Below are positions 1 through 7,645 of a stretch of DNA of 11,945 bases, in pieces. Position numbers and translations under genes: made by a program. Origin of the DNA: Actinobacteria bacterium UBA5976 (lineage in GTDB: Bacteria; Actinomycetota; Actinomycetes; S36-B12; UBA5976). The stretch is from NCBI GenBank assembly GCA_002430405.1, contig DJBM01000028.1, forward strand, positions 2,963-14,907, read 5' to 3'. The number at the start of each line of letters is the position of its first letter. The first letter of the stretch is position 1. A model generated the notes under the pieces. That model was not told the DNA's origin and ran no database searches. It saw only the letters and a program-made list of their open reading frames with translations.

Positions 1-399
1 GGCGGCATGGCTCGTCATGGCGGCGGCGCTTTCTCTGGAAAAGATCCATCGAAAGTTGATCGCTCGGCAGCATATGCCATGCGTTGGGTTGCAAAGAATG
101 TTGTAGCTGCAGGTTTAGCTGCGCGCTGTGAAGTTCAAGTTGCTTACGCAATTGGTAAAGCGCAACCAGTTGGTGTGTTTGTTGAAACTTTTGGTACTGG
201 AACAGCGCCTGAGGAAAACATTCGCCAAGCGATCCTAAAAGTATTTGATCTACGACCAGCTGCGATTATTGCTGACCTTGAATTACTTAATACCAAAGTT
301 GTTAAGTACCGCCCAACGGCTGCTTACGGTCACTTTGGTCGCCCCGGTTTCACTTGGGAGCGAACCGATCGCGCCGAAGCACTTAAGGCTGCTATCTAA
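1..399 (+). CDS. metK: S-adenosylmethionine synthetase, C-terminal part (5' end outside window)
   Basis: MetK makes S-adenosylmethionine from methionine and ATP in the cytoplasm; the product supplies methyl groups, including for the RsmB methyltransferase further along. The reading frame is open from base 1 and ends in TAA at 397-399, giving about 132 residues of a protein that is usually near 400. The visible part starts inside the family signature [19 protein letters not shown] (residues [15 protein letters not shown]), whose glycines and lysine bind the nucleotide and phosphates. It continues through the C-terminal domain with [23 protein letters not shown] and ends with [17 protein letters not shown], all typical of bacterial MetK. 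The protein looks intact up to its stop. A strong terminator follows 12 bases after the stop, so metK is probably transcribed separately from priA. The start codon and promoter lie outside the window. Confidence 0.97.
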   Translation, partial: GGMARHGGGAFSGKDPSKVDRSAAYAMRWVAKNVVAAGLAARCEVQVAYAIGKAQPVGVFVETFGTGTAPEENIRQAILKVFDLRPAAIIADLELLNTKVVKYRPTAAYGHFGRPGFTWERTDRAEALKAAI

Positions 400-410
400 T
401 CCATTTATTC

Positions 411-450
411 AACAAAAGCCCAGCGCACAAACGCTGGGCTTTTGTTTTTT
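411..450 (+). terminator. Intrinsic terminator after metK
   Basis: A perfect 15-bp inverted repeat pairs 411-425 (AACAAAAGCCCAGCG) with 432-446 (CGCTGGGCTTTTGTT) around a 6-base loop, and a T tract continues to 450. The GC-rich core followed by a U run is the classic Rho-independent form. The A-rich left arm means it could also stop transcripts from the other strand, although no minus-strand gene is present nearby. Confidence 0.92.
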
Positions 451-462
451 CCTGTCACGGGG

Positions 463-475
463 TAATGCCAGACTG
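463..475 (+). promoter_or_regulatory. Possible -10 element and leaderless start of priA
   Basis: After the metK terminator only about 24 bases remain before the priA start, so a promoter for priA should lie here or inside the terminator. TAATGC at 463-468 places the expected transcription start on the G of the GTG at 475, which would give a leaderless mRNA. The match is imperfect because the last base is C instead of T, and no -35 box is clear. GGGG at 459-462 could instead act as a weak ribosome-binding site about 12 bases upstream. Confidence 0.25.
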
Positions 476-2457
476 TGACAGTGAGCGAGGATCAACTTAG
501 CCTGGTGCCAGGCAAGAAAAAGCGCGTTAAGGCAGAAGTGCCAATCGCGAAAACCGCGCCCATTGCGCAAATAGCAATTGATAGTTCGTTGCCGCACTTA
601 GATCGATTATTTGATTACGCAGTTCCGGAAAAGTTAGCCGACCAAGCAGTTCCAGGTGTGCGGGTGCGCGTTCGCTTTGCCGGCAAGTTAATTGACGGCT
701 GGTTAATCTCACGATCGCAAGAAAGCGATCACCCAGGAACTTTAGCTGCAATTTCTAATGTGATTTCACCTGAAGTTGTCTTGTTGCCACAAATTCTCGA
801 GTTAGCGCAAGGCGTTGCGCATCGGCAAGCTGGAACTCTTTCGGACGTGCTACGCAACGCAATTCCTAATCGTCACGCTGGCGCAGAAGCCACAATTTTC
901 CCAATGGCGCCCGCAGTTCCATTAGTTCAAACTCACGCTTGGCAAGATTACGTTGGTGGCAGCGCGCTGATTAAGCGCACTATTGCAGGAGAAGCGCCGC
1001 GCGCAATTGTGACAACTGGAACAGATGATCCAGCTGAATTACTAGCGCAATATGCAATGTCAGTTGCTCACGATGAAAAAGGAATAGTTGTTGTAGTCCC
1101 AGATCGCTCCGCAATCGATCGAATCGTTGCTTGCTTGAATGCACTTGGTTGCCCCAGTGCCAGTGTGGCAACTCTTGCAGCTGATGATGGCCCAGCTACT
1201 CGTTATCGCAACTGGCTCGCGGTATTACGCGGCACAGCGCGCATTGTGATTGGTACGCGCTCTGCAGTATTCGCGCCAGTAACTAATCTGGCAGCCATAT
1301 GTGTTTGGGATGATTGGAATGACACTTTGGCCGATCCACAATCACCTTATTGGCATGCCCGTGATGTTGCGGTGCTTCGCAGCTCGCAGCAAAATACTGC
1401 GCTGGTAATTATTGGCGCAACTATGTCAGTTGAAGCTTGCGCGCTAATGCCATGGGTTGTGCACGTTGCCAAGAGTCGGGAACAACTTCGCAACGAATCC
1501 CCTAAAGTGCGAAGCGCCCTTGATGAAATTGGTGAGCGTACTAATCCAGCAGCCAGTGGTTCGCGAATTCCTTCCATTGTTTTGCAGACCATGAAGTCCG
1601 CGTTAGTAAATGGTCCAGTGCTGGTATTGGTTTCTCGAGTTGGCTATACCCCCCGAATAATCTGTGACACTTGTCGAACTTCGCCAAGTTGTTCAGTTTG
1701 CAATGGACCATTAATGCAAACTGCGCGATCGAGCGCGCCAGCCTGCAATTTATGTGGCCACCTAGAAACATCTTGGCACTGCAAAAAATGCAAAGGCACC
1801 AAAGTTAGAGCGGCAGCTGTAGGTAGCGAACGAACTGCCGAAGAATTAGGTAGAGCTTTCCCTGGAATTCCAGTTCGATCCTCAACTAGTGATCACATTT
1901 TGCGAACCGTGGATGCGCGGCCAGCAATTGTTGTTGCCACTGCTGGCGCTGCGCCGATTGCAGATGGGGGATACAGCGCTGCAATCTTGCTTGATGGCAC
2001 TGCGATGTTGTCTCGTCCGGAATTGAGCGCAACCCAAGAAACATTTGCGAAATGGAGTGAGTGCGTCTCACTGGTTCGCGCTGCCGGTGATGTCGTGGTT
2101 GTTGCGGATTCCGAACATCCCGCAGTGCAGGCTTTGATCAGACATGATCCAGCTGGCTTTGCCCAACGTGAACTCGAACTGCGCACCCAAGTTTCGTTGC
2201 CACCTGCAGTTCGCTTAGCTGCGCTAACTGGGGAGCCCGCTGATGTTGACGAAGCTATGGCACTGCTTGCACTTACTCCCGAGATTATGAAGCGTGGGCC
2301 AGTCCCTGGAAAAGACACGCAAGTTCGAATCCTGCTTTCGTGTGATCGGCGATTAGGTCTACAACTTTGTGCGCAACTTAAGGCAATGACGTCCGCGCGA
2401 AGTGCCAAACATAAAGGTGGATCCGTGAACGTCCGAATTGATCCGCAAAACCTCTAA
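475..2457 (+). CDS. priA: PriA-like replication restart protein (primosomal protein N'), helicase motifs lost
   Basis: PriA recognises stalled forks and reloads the replicative helicase. The 660-residue product has the family layout: an N-terminal DNA-binding part (SSLPHLDRLFDYAVPEKL, then GVRVRVRFAGKLIDGWL, about residues 37-77), a degenerate helicase core and the zinc-binding domain. All eight zinc cysteines are present as four pairs: C397/C400, C406/C409, C424/C427 and C436/C439. The Walker A loop is replaced by TTGTDDPAE (about 180-188), the DEEH box by WDDWN (278-282), and motif III by GATMSVEA, while the neighbouring YWHARDVAVLR is kept. This matches the known actinobacterial PriA group, described as lacking detectable helicase motifs, so a structural DNA-binding or primosome-assembly role is inferred. 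The start is GTG 475; the next codon but one, GTG 481, is an alternative. It lies 75 bases after metK and 39 before def. Confidence 0.9.
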   Translation: MTVSEDQLSLVPGKKKRVKAEVPIAKTAPIAQIAIDSSLPHLDRLFDYAVPEKLADQAVPGVRVRVRFAGKLIDGWLISRSQESDHPGTLAAISNVISPEVVLLPQILELAQGVAHRQAGTLSDVLRNAIPNRHAGAEATIFPMAPAVPLVQTHAWQDYVGGSALIKRTIAGEAPRAIVTTGTDDPAELLAQYAMSVAHDEKGIVVVVPDRSAIDRIVACLNALGCPSASVATLAADDGPATRYRNWLAVLRGTARIVIGTRSAVFAPVTNLAAICVWDDWNDTLADPQSPYWHARDVAVLRSSQQNTALVIIGATMSVEACALMPWVVHVAKSREQLRNESPKVRSALDEIGERTNPAASGSRIPSIVLQTMKSALVNGPVLVLVSRVGYTPRIICDTCRTSPSCSVCNGPLMQTARSSAPACNLCGHLETSWHCKKCKGTKVRAAAVGSERTAEELGRAFPGIPVRSSTSDHILRTVDARPAIVVATAGAAPIADGGYSAAILLDGTAMLSRPELSATQETFAKWSECVSLVRAAGDVVVVADSEHPAVQALIRHDPAGFAQRELELRTQVSLPPAVRLAALTGEPADVDEAMALLALTPEIMKRGPVPGKDTQVRILLSCDRRLGLQLCAQLKAMTSARSAKHKGGSVNVRIDPQNL

Positions 2458-2460
2458 ACT
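2455..2460 (+). promoter_or_regulatory. Possible -10 box upstream of def
   Basis: TAAACT fits the actinobacterial TAnnnT -10 pattern and overlaps the TAA stop of priA. It would start transcription near 2467, about 30 bases before def, leaving room for the def Shine-Dalgarno at 2485-2490. No convincing -35 box is seen, so this may simply be a stop codon followed by ACT. Confidence 0.22.
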
Positions 2461-2496
2461 TGAGGCAACGCAAAGCTCATTTTAAGAAGGTGTCAG

Positions 2497-3042
2497 ATGT
2501 CCGTTAAACCCGTGCGGTTATTTGGTGATCCAGTTCTGACCACGCCTGCGTTAGAAGTGACAACTTTTGATAAAGAGCTTCGCCAACTTGTAGCTGACTT
2601 AACCCTGACCATGCAGGAAGCACCGGGTGTTGGCCTGGCTGCTCCGCAAATTGGTGTTTCACTTCGCGTATTTACTTATGACGTAGATGATGAGATCGGT
2701 CATTTAATTAATCCAGTTCTAGATTTGTCTGATGAAATGCAAGATGGTCCCGAAGGCTGTTTATCCCTACCTGGCCTAACTTTTGATACTCCAAGATCAA
2801 TGAATGTGGTTGCTAAAGGCATGAACATGTTTGGCGAACCTGTAACAATTGTGGGCACTGAACTTTTAGCTCGCTGTGTGCAGCATGAAACTGACCATTT
2901 AGATGGCGTGCTCTTTATTGATCGCCTAGATGTTGAAGGCCGCAAAGAAGCCATGAAAGCAATTCGCGAAACCGAGTGGTTCACGGCTGGCGCACCGACA
3001 ATTAAAGTAAGTCCGCACACCATGTTCAATGGCATGACATAA
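2497..3042 (+). CDS. def: Peptide deformylase
   Basis: Def removes the formyl group from the N-terminal formylmethionine of new proteins, reversing the mark added through Fmt encoded next door. All three family motifs are present. Motif I is GVGLAAPQIG (from residue 44). Motif II is EGCLSLPG (E86, G87, C88), with C88 a metal ligand. Motif III is QHETDHLDG (Q129-G137), with H130 and H134 as metal ligands and E131 as the catalytic acid. Length (181 residues) is normal for bacterial deformylase. The ATG at 2497 is supported by a good ribosome-binding site, AGAAGG at 2485-2490, 6 bases upstream. The gene sits between priA and fmt, the usual order, and nothing in it looks damaged. It acts in the cytosol at the ribosome exit site. 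Confidence 0.97.
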   Translation: MSVKPVRLFGDPVLTTPALEVTTFDKELRQLVADLTLTMQEAPGVGLAAPQIGVSLRVFTYDVDDEIGHLINPVLDLSDEMQDGPEGCLSLPGLTFDTPRSMNVVAKGMNMFGEPVTIVGTELLARCVQHETDHLDGVLFIDRLDVEGRKEAMKAIRETEWFTAGAPTIKVSPHTMFNGMT

Positions 3043-3058
3043 GCGTGCTTAATCAAAT

Positions 3059-3967
3059 ATGAAAATTGCTTTTGCTGGCACACCGCTAGCTGCGGTACCA
3101 ACTCTCACAGCATTAATAGCATCAGATCATGAAGTGGCACTAGTAGTAACTCGCCCCGATGCTCCTGCCGGTCGAGGTCGCACTTTGACCTCAAGTCCCG
3201 TTGCCGATGTTGCCGGCATGAGCGGAATACCTGTTCTAAAGACTTCGGACTTAAGTGGCCACCGCGATAAATTTGCTGCTGTTGATTGTGTAATTGTTGT
3301 GGCATTCGGCGCGCTGGTCCCCCGCGAATTACTTGCGGCCCCAAAGCACGGTTGGATCAACGTTCATTTCTCACTGCTGCCACAATGGCGCGGCGCGGCC
3401 CCAGTGCAATACGCGATTCTAAGTGGCGATGAATTCACTGGAATCACCACATTTCAAATTGATGAAGGTCTAGATACTGGCCCAATGCTGGCCTACTTAA
3501 CCACCCAAATCGAACCCGCTGAAACTGCAACAGCGCTGCTTGATCGACTTTCCATCGAAGGTGCCCAACTTGCTCTTGCAACTTTGACTAGTGTGGAAAA
3601 TGGTTCGATCCTGCCATTGCACCAACCAATTGATGGCATCTCACACGCACCAAAGCTAACTGTGTCCGATGCTCGGGTGCGTTGGGACGATCCAGCACTT
3701 GCTATTGATCGTCGCATTCGCGCAGTAACTAAAGAACCAGGTGCTTGGACTATGCATGGCGAAGTGCGAATAAAACTTGGTCCTGTTTCAGTAAGTCCGC
3801 ATGTCACAGATTTGGCACCTGGCCAAGTTGAACTTCGCGAAGGTGAGGTACTGGTTGGAACGGGTAGTCACGCGATTGCACTCGACACAGTTCATGAAGC
3901 CGGCCGCAACATAAGTGATGCCAAGGTTTGGTTTAACAATCAAAGCTCTTCAGTAGTTTTTGCGTGA
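3059..3967 (+). CDS. fmt: Methionyl-tRNA formyltransferase
   Basis: Fmt transfers a formyl group from 10-formyltetrahydrofolate to initiator Met-tRNA before translation starts. The 302-residue product begins MKIAFAGTP, the typical start of the formyltransferase Rossmann domain. The catalytic triad is visible as N101 and H103 in NVHFSLLPQWRGAAP and D139 in IDEGLDTGPM; the N-H-D spacing equals that of the E. coli enzyme. The C-terminal part (from about residue 200, HAPKLTVSDARVRWDDPA) is the tRNA-binding domain. Length is close to the usual 305-315. The gene starts 16 bases after def with no clear Shine-Dalgarno, so translation may depend on coupling to def. Its TGA stop at 3965-3967 overlaps the GTG start of rsmB by 4 bases. 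Confidence 0.97.
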   Translation: MKIAFAGTPLAAVPTLTALIASDHEVALVVTRPDAPAGRGRTLTSSPVADVAGMSGIPVLKTSDLSGHRDKFAAVDCVIVVAFGALVPRELLAAPKHGWINVHFSLLPQWRGAAPVQYAILSGDEFTGITTFQIDEGLDTGPMLAYLTTQIEPAETATALLDRLSIEGAQLALATLTSVENGSILPLHQPIDGISHAPKLTVSDARVRWDDPALAIDRRIRAVTKEPGAWTMHGEVRIKLGPVSVSPHVTDLAPGQVELREGEVLVGTGSHAIALDTVHEAGRNISDAKVWFNNQSSSVVFA

Positions 3968-5334
3968 AAACCTCTGGCGCAACAAGACGAGTTGCTTACG
4001 ATGTGTTGCAAGCAGTCCACGAAAAGGATGCTTACAGCAATCTAGTTTTGCCCGCTGCGTTAGATCATCTAAAGGTATCCGCACGCGATGCTGGTTTAGC
4101 AACAGAAATTACCTACGGAGCATTGCGTCGGCAAGGAAGTCTGGACGCGGTTATCGATGCTTGTGCATCCCGCACGGACACAATGGACAGTTCAGTTCGT
4201 GATGTGTTGCGAGTTGGGGCTTACCAATTACTTTTTATGCGAATTCCATCGCACGCCGCAGTTGATGAAACCGTCTCACTCGCGCGCGAAGTTGCTGGGA
4301 TGGGCGCTTCAAAATTTGTTAACGCTGTATTGCGCAAAGTATCTGCGCAAACTTGGGAGCAGTGGCTTGCGGAATTAAGTGAAGGAAAAACAGCGGTAGA
4401 AGTGTTGTCACTGGAATTTTCCTATCCAGCCTGGGTAATCCGAAGTTTGGCAGACGCTTATAAATGTGATGAAGTAACGATTCGCGAAGTGCTTGCTGCG
4501 GGAAATGATCCTGCTCCCGTTTCGCTCGTTGCAAAACCAGGTCAAGCAAGTGTCGAAGAACTTCTTGCGTTACCGCATGTTTCTCCTGGTGCCTGGTCGC
4601 CACTTGCTGCCACGATTTTGCGCCCAAGTGGACCAGATGAAAATTGGTCCACCAGGCCAGGAGACATTGACGCAGTGCGCGACAACCGAATTGGTGTCCA
4701 AGACGAAGGAAGTCAGCTAGTCGCACTTGCCGTTGCAAATATTGAAATCACTGGACCGCAATCACATTGGTTAGATATGTGCGCTGGTCCTGGGGGTAAA
4801 GCCGCAATTCTTGCCGGACTTGCAAGCGAGGTTGGCGCGCACTTCACGGCGCTTGAACCAATCGCGGCGCGCGCACACCTGGTTTCTAATTCGTTATGGA
4901 ACGCTCCTGGTGATCATCAAGTCATCACAATTGATGCTCGCGAATTTGAAGCAGATTTTGAATTTGATCGAATTTTGGTCGACGCTCCATGCACTGGCCT
5001 AGGCGCACTTCGCCGGCGCCCCGAAGCTCGCTGGCGTCGCCAGCCAAGTGACTTACCGCCACTTACTGCGCTGCAACAAGAACTCTTAACTAAGGCCAGC
5101 ACGCTAGTTCGCGTGGGGGGAGTAGTTGGGTACGTTACTTGTTCACCGCATTTGGCGGAAACAGATGCGATAGTTGCAAACTTTTTGAAACGAAATTCAA
5201 ATTTCGAAGCGATGGATCTTTCTCCTGTTTTGCCGCAGCTTGAATTACCTATTGGCTCGTTGAGCCTGCGCTTGCGCCCTGATGTGCATCACACTGACGG
5301 GATGTTCTTGGCCATTTTGCGCAGGACCGCATAG
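3964..5334 (+). CDS. rsmB: 16S rRNA (cytosine-967-C5)-methyltransferase
   Basis: RsmB (Sun/RrmB/Fmu) methylates C967 of 16S rRNA using S-adenosylmethionine. Residues 1 to about 130 resemble the NusB-like RNA-binding domain (TRRVAYDVLQAVHEKDAYSN, then GLATEITYGALRRQGSLDAVID). The methyltransferase domain follows, with the SAM-binding loop LDMCAGPGGK starting at L270. The DAPCTGLGALRRRPEARWR segment has C343 in motif IV, and YVTCSPHLAETD carries C393 in motif VI, the nucleophile position in this family. The length of 456 residues is usual for actinobacterial RsmB. The GTG start at 3964 overlaps the fmt stop by 4 bases (GTGA), implying translational coupling; no ribosome-binding site of its own is evident. 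fmt-rsmB adjacency is widely conserved. The exact target base is assigned from the family. Confidence 0.94.
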   Translation: MKTSGATRRVAYDVLQAVHEKDAYSNLVLPAALDHLKVSARDAGLATEITYGALRRQGSLDAVIDACASRTDTMDSSVRDVLRVGAYQLLFMRIPSHAAVDETVSLAREVAGMGASKFVNAVLRKVSAQTWEQWLAELSEGKTAVEVLSLEFSYPAWVIRSLADAYKCDEVTIREVLAAGNDPAPVSLVAKPGQASVEELLALPHVSPGAWSPLAATILRPSGPDENWSTRPGDIDAVRDNRIGVQDEGSQLVALAVANIEITGPQSHWLDMCAGPGGKAAILAGLASEVGAHFTALEPIAARAHLVSNSLWNAPGDHQVITIDAREFEADFEFDRILVDAPCTGLGALRRRPEARWRRQPSDLPPLTALQQELLTKASTLVRVGGVVGYVTCSPHLAETDAIVANFLKRNSNFEAMDLSPVLPQLELPIGSLSLRLRPDVHHTDGMFLAILRRTA

Positions 5335-5349
5335 ATCATCTTCGTTGGC

Positions 5350-5362
5350 TAGGCTAAAGCCG
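5350..5362 (+). promoter_or_regulatory. Likely -10 box (TAGGCT) giving a leaderless rpe transcript
   Basis: TAGGCT at 5350-5355 is a good actinobacterial -10 hexamer. Its last T lies exactly 7 bases before the G of the rpe GTG start at 5362, so transcription would begin on the start codon. No Shine-Dalgarno is present between rsmB and rpe, which supports leaderless translation. A -35 box is not clear. If real, this promoter would drive rpe and the downstream rib genes. Confidence 0.5.
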
Positions 5363-6048
5363 TGGGTCTTCGAATTTCGCCGAGCATACTTTCGGCCAAT
5401 TTTGGCAATTTAGTTGCTGACTGCAATCGCGTTGCAGCGGGCGCTGATTGGCTGCATGTTGACGTCATGGATAACCATTTCGTGCCTAACTTAACTATTG
5501 GTCCAGTCGTCGTTGAATCTCTAATCAGCCAAGTTTCCACTCCTGTTGATTGCCACCTAATGATCAGTGACGCTGATCGCTGGGCCCCGGGCTACGCCGA
5601 ACTGGGGGCAAAGAGTGTTACTTTCCACGCGGAAGCAGCAACAAACCCGCGCCAAGTAGCCCGAGACATTAGAAGCCTCGGCGCCCGCGCTGGTCTGGCA
5701 ATTAAGCCAGGCACAAAACTTGAACTTTACGAAGAATTTTTTCCTGAGTTAGACATGATTTTGATCATGACAGTTGAACCAGGTTTTGGCGGACAGTCAT
5801 TCATGGCAGATCAAATGCCAAAAGTTAAACGCGCTCGTGAAATCATAAAAAATCTTGATCTAGATATTTGGGTGCAAGTAGATGGCGGCGTATCACAAAG
5901 CACAATTGAACAATGCGCAGATGCTGGCGCAGACACATTTGTTGCCGGCTCAGCCGTTTACAACACGGATGACGCAATTGCTGCAATCGCGAACCTTCGT
6001 AGCAAAGCACAAAGCGCAACTGATGTGTCTTGGTGGTGCGCAACCTAG
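5362..6048 (+). CDS. rpe: Ribulose-phosphate 3-epimerase
   Basis: Rpe interconverts D-ribulose-5-phosphate and D-xylulose-5-phosphate in the pentose phosphate pathway. The 228-residue product is a TIM-barrel enzyme that begins [13 protein letters not shown]. The metal ligands are all visible: H32 and D34 in [14 protein letters not shown]65 in VDCHLMI, and D174 in VQVDGGV. D34 and D174 are also the acid-base pair in this family. The phosphate-binding end is seen in [10 protein letters not shown], and [13 protein letters not shown] is the mobile loop over the active site. The GTG start at 5362 is chosen because [14 protein letters not shown] matches the family N terminus and nothing upstream fits. 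The TAG stop shares one base with the proposed ribD start. Its position ahead of the rib genes is sensible because ribulose-5-P is the RibB substrate. Confidence 0.96.
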   Translation: MGLRISPSILSANFGNLVADCNRVAAGADWLHVDVMDNHFVPNLTIGPVVVESLISQVSTPVDCHLMISDADRWAPGYAELGAKSVTFHAEAATNPRQVARDIRSLGARAGLAIKPGTKLELYEEFFPELDMILIMTVEPGFGGQSFMADQMPKVKRAREIIKNLDLDIWVQVDGGVSQSTIEQCADAGADTFVAGSAVYNTDDAIAAIANLRSKAQSATDVSWWCAT

Positions 6049-7043
6049 TGGCACCAGAAGATTACATGTCTCGCGCACTTGAATTAGCCATCAACGCTGA
6101 TCTTGCCCGCGACACTAATCCAATTGTTGGCGCAGTCATTGTTGATGCTGCCGGAAAAATAGTTGGCCAAGGATTTCATAACGGCAGTGGCACAGCGCAT
6201 GCTGAAGTTGTTGCAATTGCGAATGCTGGCGAAAAAGCAAAAGGTGCAACTTTGTATTGCACTTTAGAACCCTGCAATGCTCAGGGAAAAACTGGACCAT
6301 GTGCGCAAGCAATAATTAGCGCGGGAATTTTGCGAGTGGTAATTGCCCAGCGTGACCCAAACGTGGCAATGTCTGGGGGCGCGCAAACTTTAATTGCTGC
6401 CGGTATCGCCGTTGAATTTGATGTGATGTCAGAGCAAGCTCGAGAACTGAATGCATCATGGAATTTTGCGCACGAAACAAATCGACCATGGGTAATTTGG
6501 AAAACGGCAACTTCGCTGGATGGCTTCATTAGCGCTGTTGATGGCACCAGCCAATGGATCACAGGTGAACCAGCGCGTGAGCGCGTGCAAGAAATCAGAG
6601 CAAGTGTCGGCGCGATTGTTACTGGTTCGGGAACTGTGTTAGCCGATGACCCATTACTTACCGTTCGAAGTCTTAGCGAAGAAAATCAGCCACTTCGGGT
6701 AATTGTTGGCGATCGAGAAATTCCCAAGGACGCAAAAGTATTCACTGGCCCAAAACCTGCAATTCGAATTAAGGGTGATTTGAGCGAAGTCATCAACGCG
6801 CTCTGGCGAGAGCATGGAATTCATAAAGTTTTAGTCGAAGCTGGCGCCGCCATCGCTCATTCAATATGGTCTGCGGACTTGGTAGATGAGGTTTATTGGT
6901 TTCAAGCCCCAGTACTTATTGGCGATGGCACACCAGCAATTGGGCCTTTTGGCGTTAATACCCTTGCTAATGCTCCTCGATTTCCCCAATATCAACTCGA
7001 TCGTGTTGGATTAGACCTACTAATACACTTCAAAACTCGTTAA
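6048..7043 (+). CDS. ribD: Bifunctional riboflavin deaminase/reductase RibD
   Basis: RibD deaminates and then reduces the pyrimidine intermediate from GTP cyclohydrolase II. The N-terminal cytidine-deaminase-like domain has zinc ligands H51 (in TAHAEVVA), C76 and C85, with catalytic E53. The C-terminal reductase domain starts near WVIWKTATSLDGFISAVDGTSQWITG, followed by VTGSGTVLADDPLLTVR and VLVEAGAAIAHSIW. I chose GTG 6048 because MAPEDYMSRALELA then aligns in length with E. coli MQDEYYMARALKLA, and GGTGG at 6032-6037 can serve as ribosome-binding site. Upstream in-frame TTG 6030 and GTG 6033/6036 would overlap rpe further. The start overlaps the rpe stop by one base. Oddity: the usual His two residues after the first zinc Cys (CSHxG or CNHxG) is Ala (A78 in CNAQGKTGPC). 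The predicted length is 331 residues. Confidence 0.93.
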   Translation: MAPEDYMSRALELAINADLARDTNPIVGAVIVDAAGKIVGQGFHNGSGTAHAEVVAIANAGEKAKGATLYCTLEPCNAQGKTGPCAQAIISAGILRVVIAQRDPNVAMSGGAQTLIAAGIAVEFDVMSEQARELNASWNFAHETNRPWVIWKTATSLDGFISAVDGTSQWITGEPARERVQEIRASVGAIVTGSGTVLADDPLLTVRSLSEENQPLRVIVGDREIPKDAKVFTGPKPAIRIKGDLSEVINALWREHGIHKVLVEAGAAIAHSIWSADLVDEVYWFQAPVLIGDGTPAIGPFGVNTLANAPRFPQYQLDRVGLDLLIHFKTR

Positions 7044-7051
7044 GGCGGATT

Positions 7052-7645
7052 ATGTTTACCGGAATTGTCGAAGAACTTGGGCGCGTTGCTGCGATCCAAG
7101 AGCTACCTGACAATGCAATTCGGCTAACCATTGAAGGTCCACTGGTACTTAGCGATGCATCTTTAGGTGATTCCATTTGCGTCAACGGGGTTTGCTTAAC
7201 TGTTGCTGTCCAAGATGGCGACACATTCACCGCTGATGTTATGAGCGAGACCATAAACCGAACTACGATCGGCGATTTAATATCTGGCTCGCAAGTAAAT
7301 CTTGAACGTCCCGTAACTTTAGCTACCCGCCTTGGTGGACATTTAGTCCAAGGCCATGTGGACGCAGTTGGAAAAATTAGTGCTCGAGTACATTCGGAAA
7401 ACTGGGATGTAGTAACCGTCACCCCGCCTGTTGAATTGCTCAAATACATTGTGGAAAAAGGCAGCATCACAATTGATGGCACTTCACTTACGGTCTCGGC
7501 CGTTGACGATAAAACTTTTAGCGTTTCGTTAATTCCTTCCACACTTGATAAGACCACGCTAGGCACGCGCCAAATTGGTGATCGAGTAAATTTGGAAGTT
7601 GATGTTTTGGCAAAGTATGTCGAGAAGTTAGTTGCTATGCGATGA
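7052..7645 (+). CDS. ribE: Riboflavin synthase, alpha chain
   Basis: Riboflavin synthase dismutates two 6,7-dimethyl-8-ribityllumazine molecules into riboflavin and the pyrimidine precursor, which re-enters at the RibH step. The 197-residue product starts [10 protein letters not shown], the conserved N terminus of the alpha subunit (called RibE or RibC depending on species). It has two tandem lumazine-binding repeats: the first has [12 protein letters not shown] and the second [12 protein letters not shown], with [13 protein letters not shown] opening the second repeat. The duplication explains the trimeric enzyme with active sites between subunits. The ATG at 7052 has a strong ribosome-binding site (AAGGCGG, 7042-7048), which overlaps the ribD stop; the gap to ribD is 8 bases. 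The stop overlaps the ribBA start by 4 bases (ATGA). No FMN riboswitch precedes it. Confidence 0.96.
   Translation: MFTGIVEELGRVAAIQELPDNAIRLTIEGPLVLSDASLGDSICVNGVCLTVAVQDGDTFTADVMSETINRTTIGDLISGSQVNLERPVTLATRLGGHLVQGHVDAVGKISARVHSENWDVVTVTPPVELLKYIVEKGSITIDGTSLTVSAVDDKTFSVSLIPSTLDKTTLGTRQIGDRVNLEVDVLAKYVEKLVAMR

Noticed and set aside
1893..2408. 171-codon minus-strand open frame
   Set aside because: It lies antisense to priA, has Ser/Ala/Arg-rich composition typical of a shadow frame, matches no family, and the plus frame encodes the PriA C-terminal part.
6030..6047. Longer ribD start at TTG 6030 or GTG 6033/6036
   Set aside because: These add residues overlapping rpe with no family match, whereas GTG 6048 aligns with the E. 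coli RibD N terminus in length and has GGTGG upstream.
7030..7566. 178-codon minus-strand open frame
   Set aside because: It is antisense to ribE, which is unmistakable on the plus strand; the reverse product is Ser/Thr-rich with no recognisable domain.
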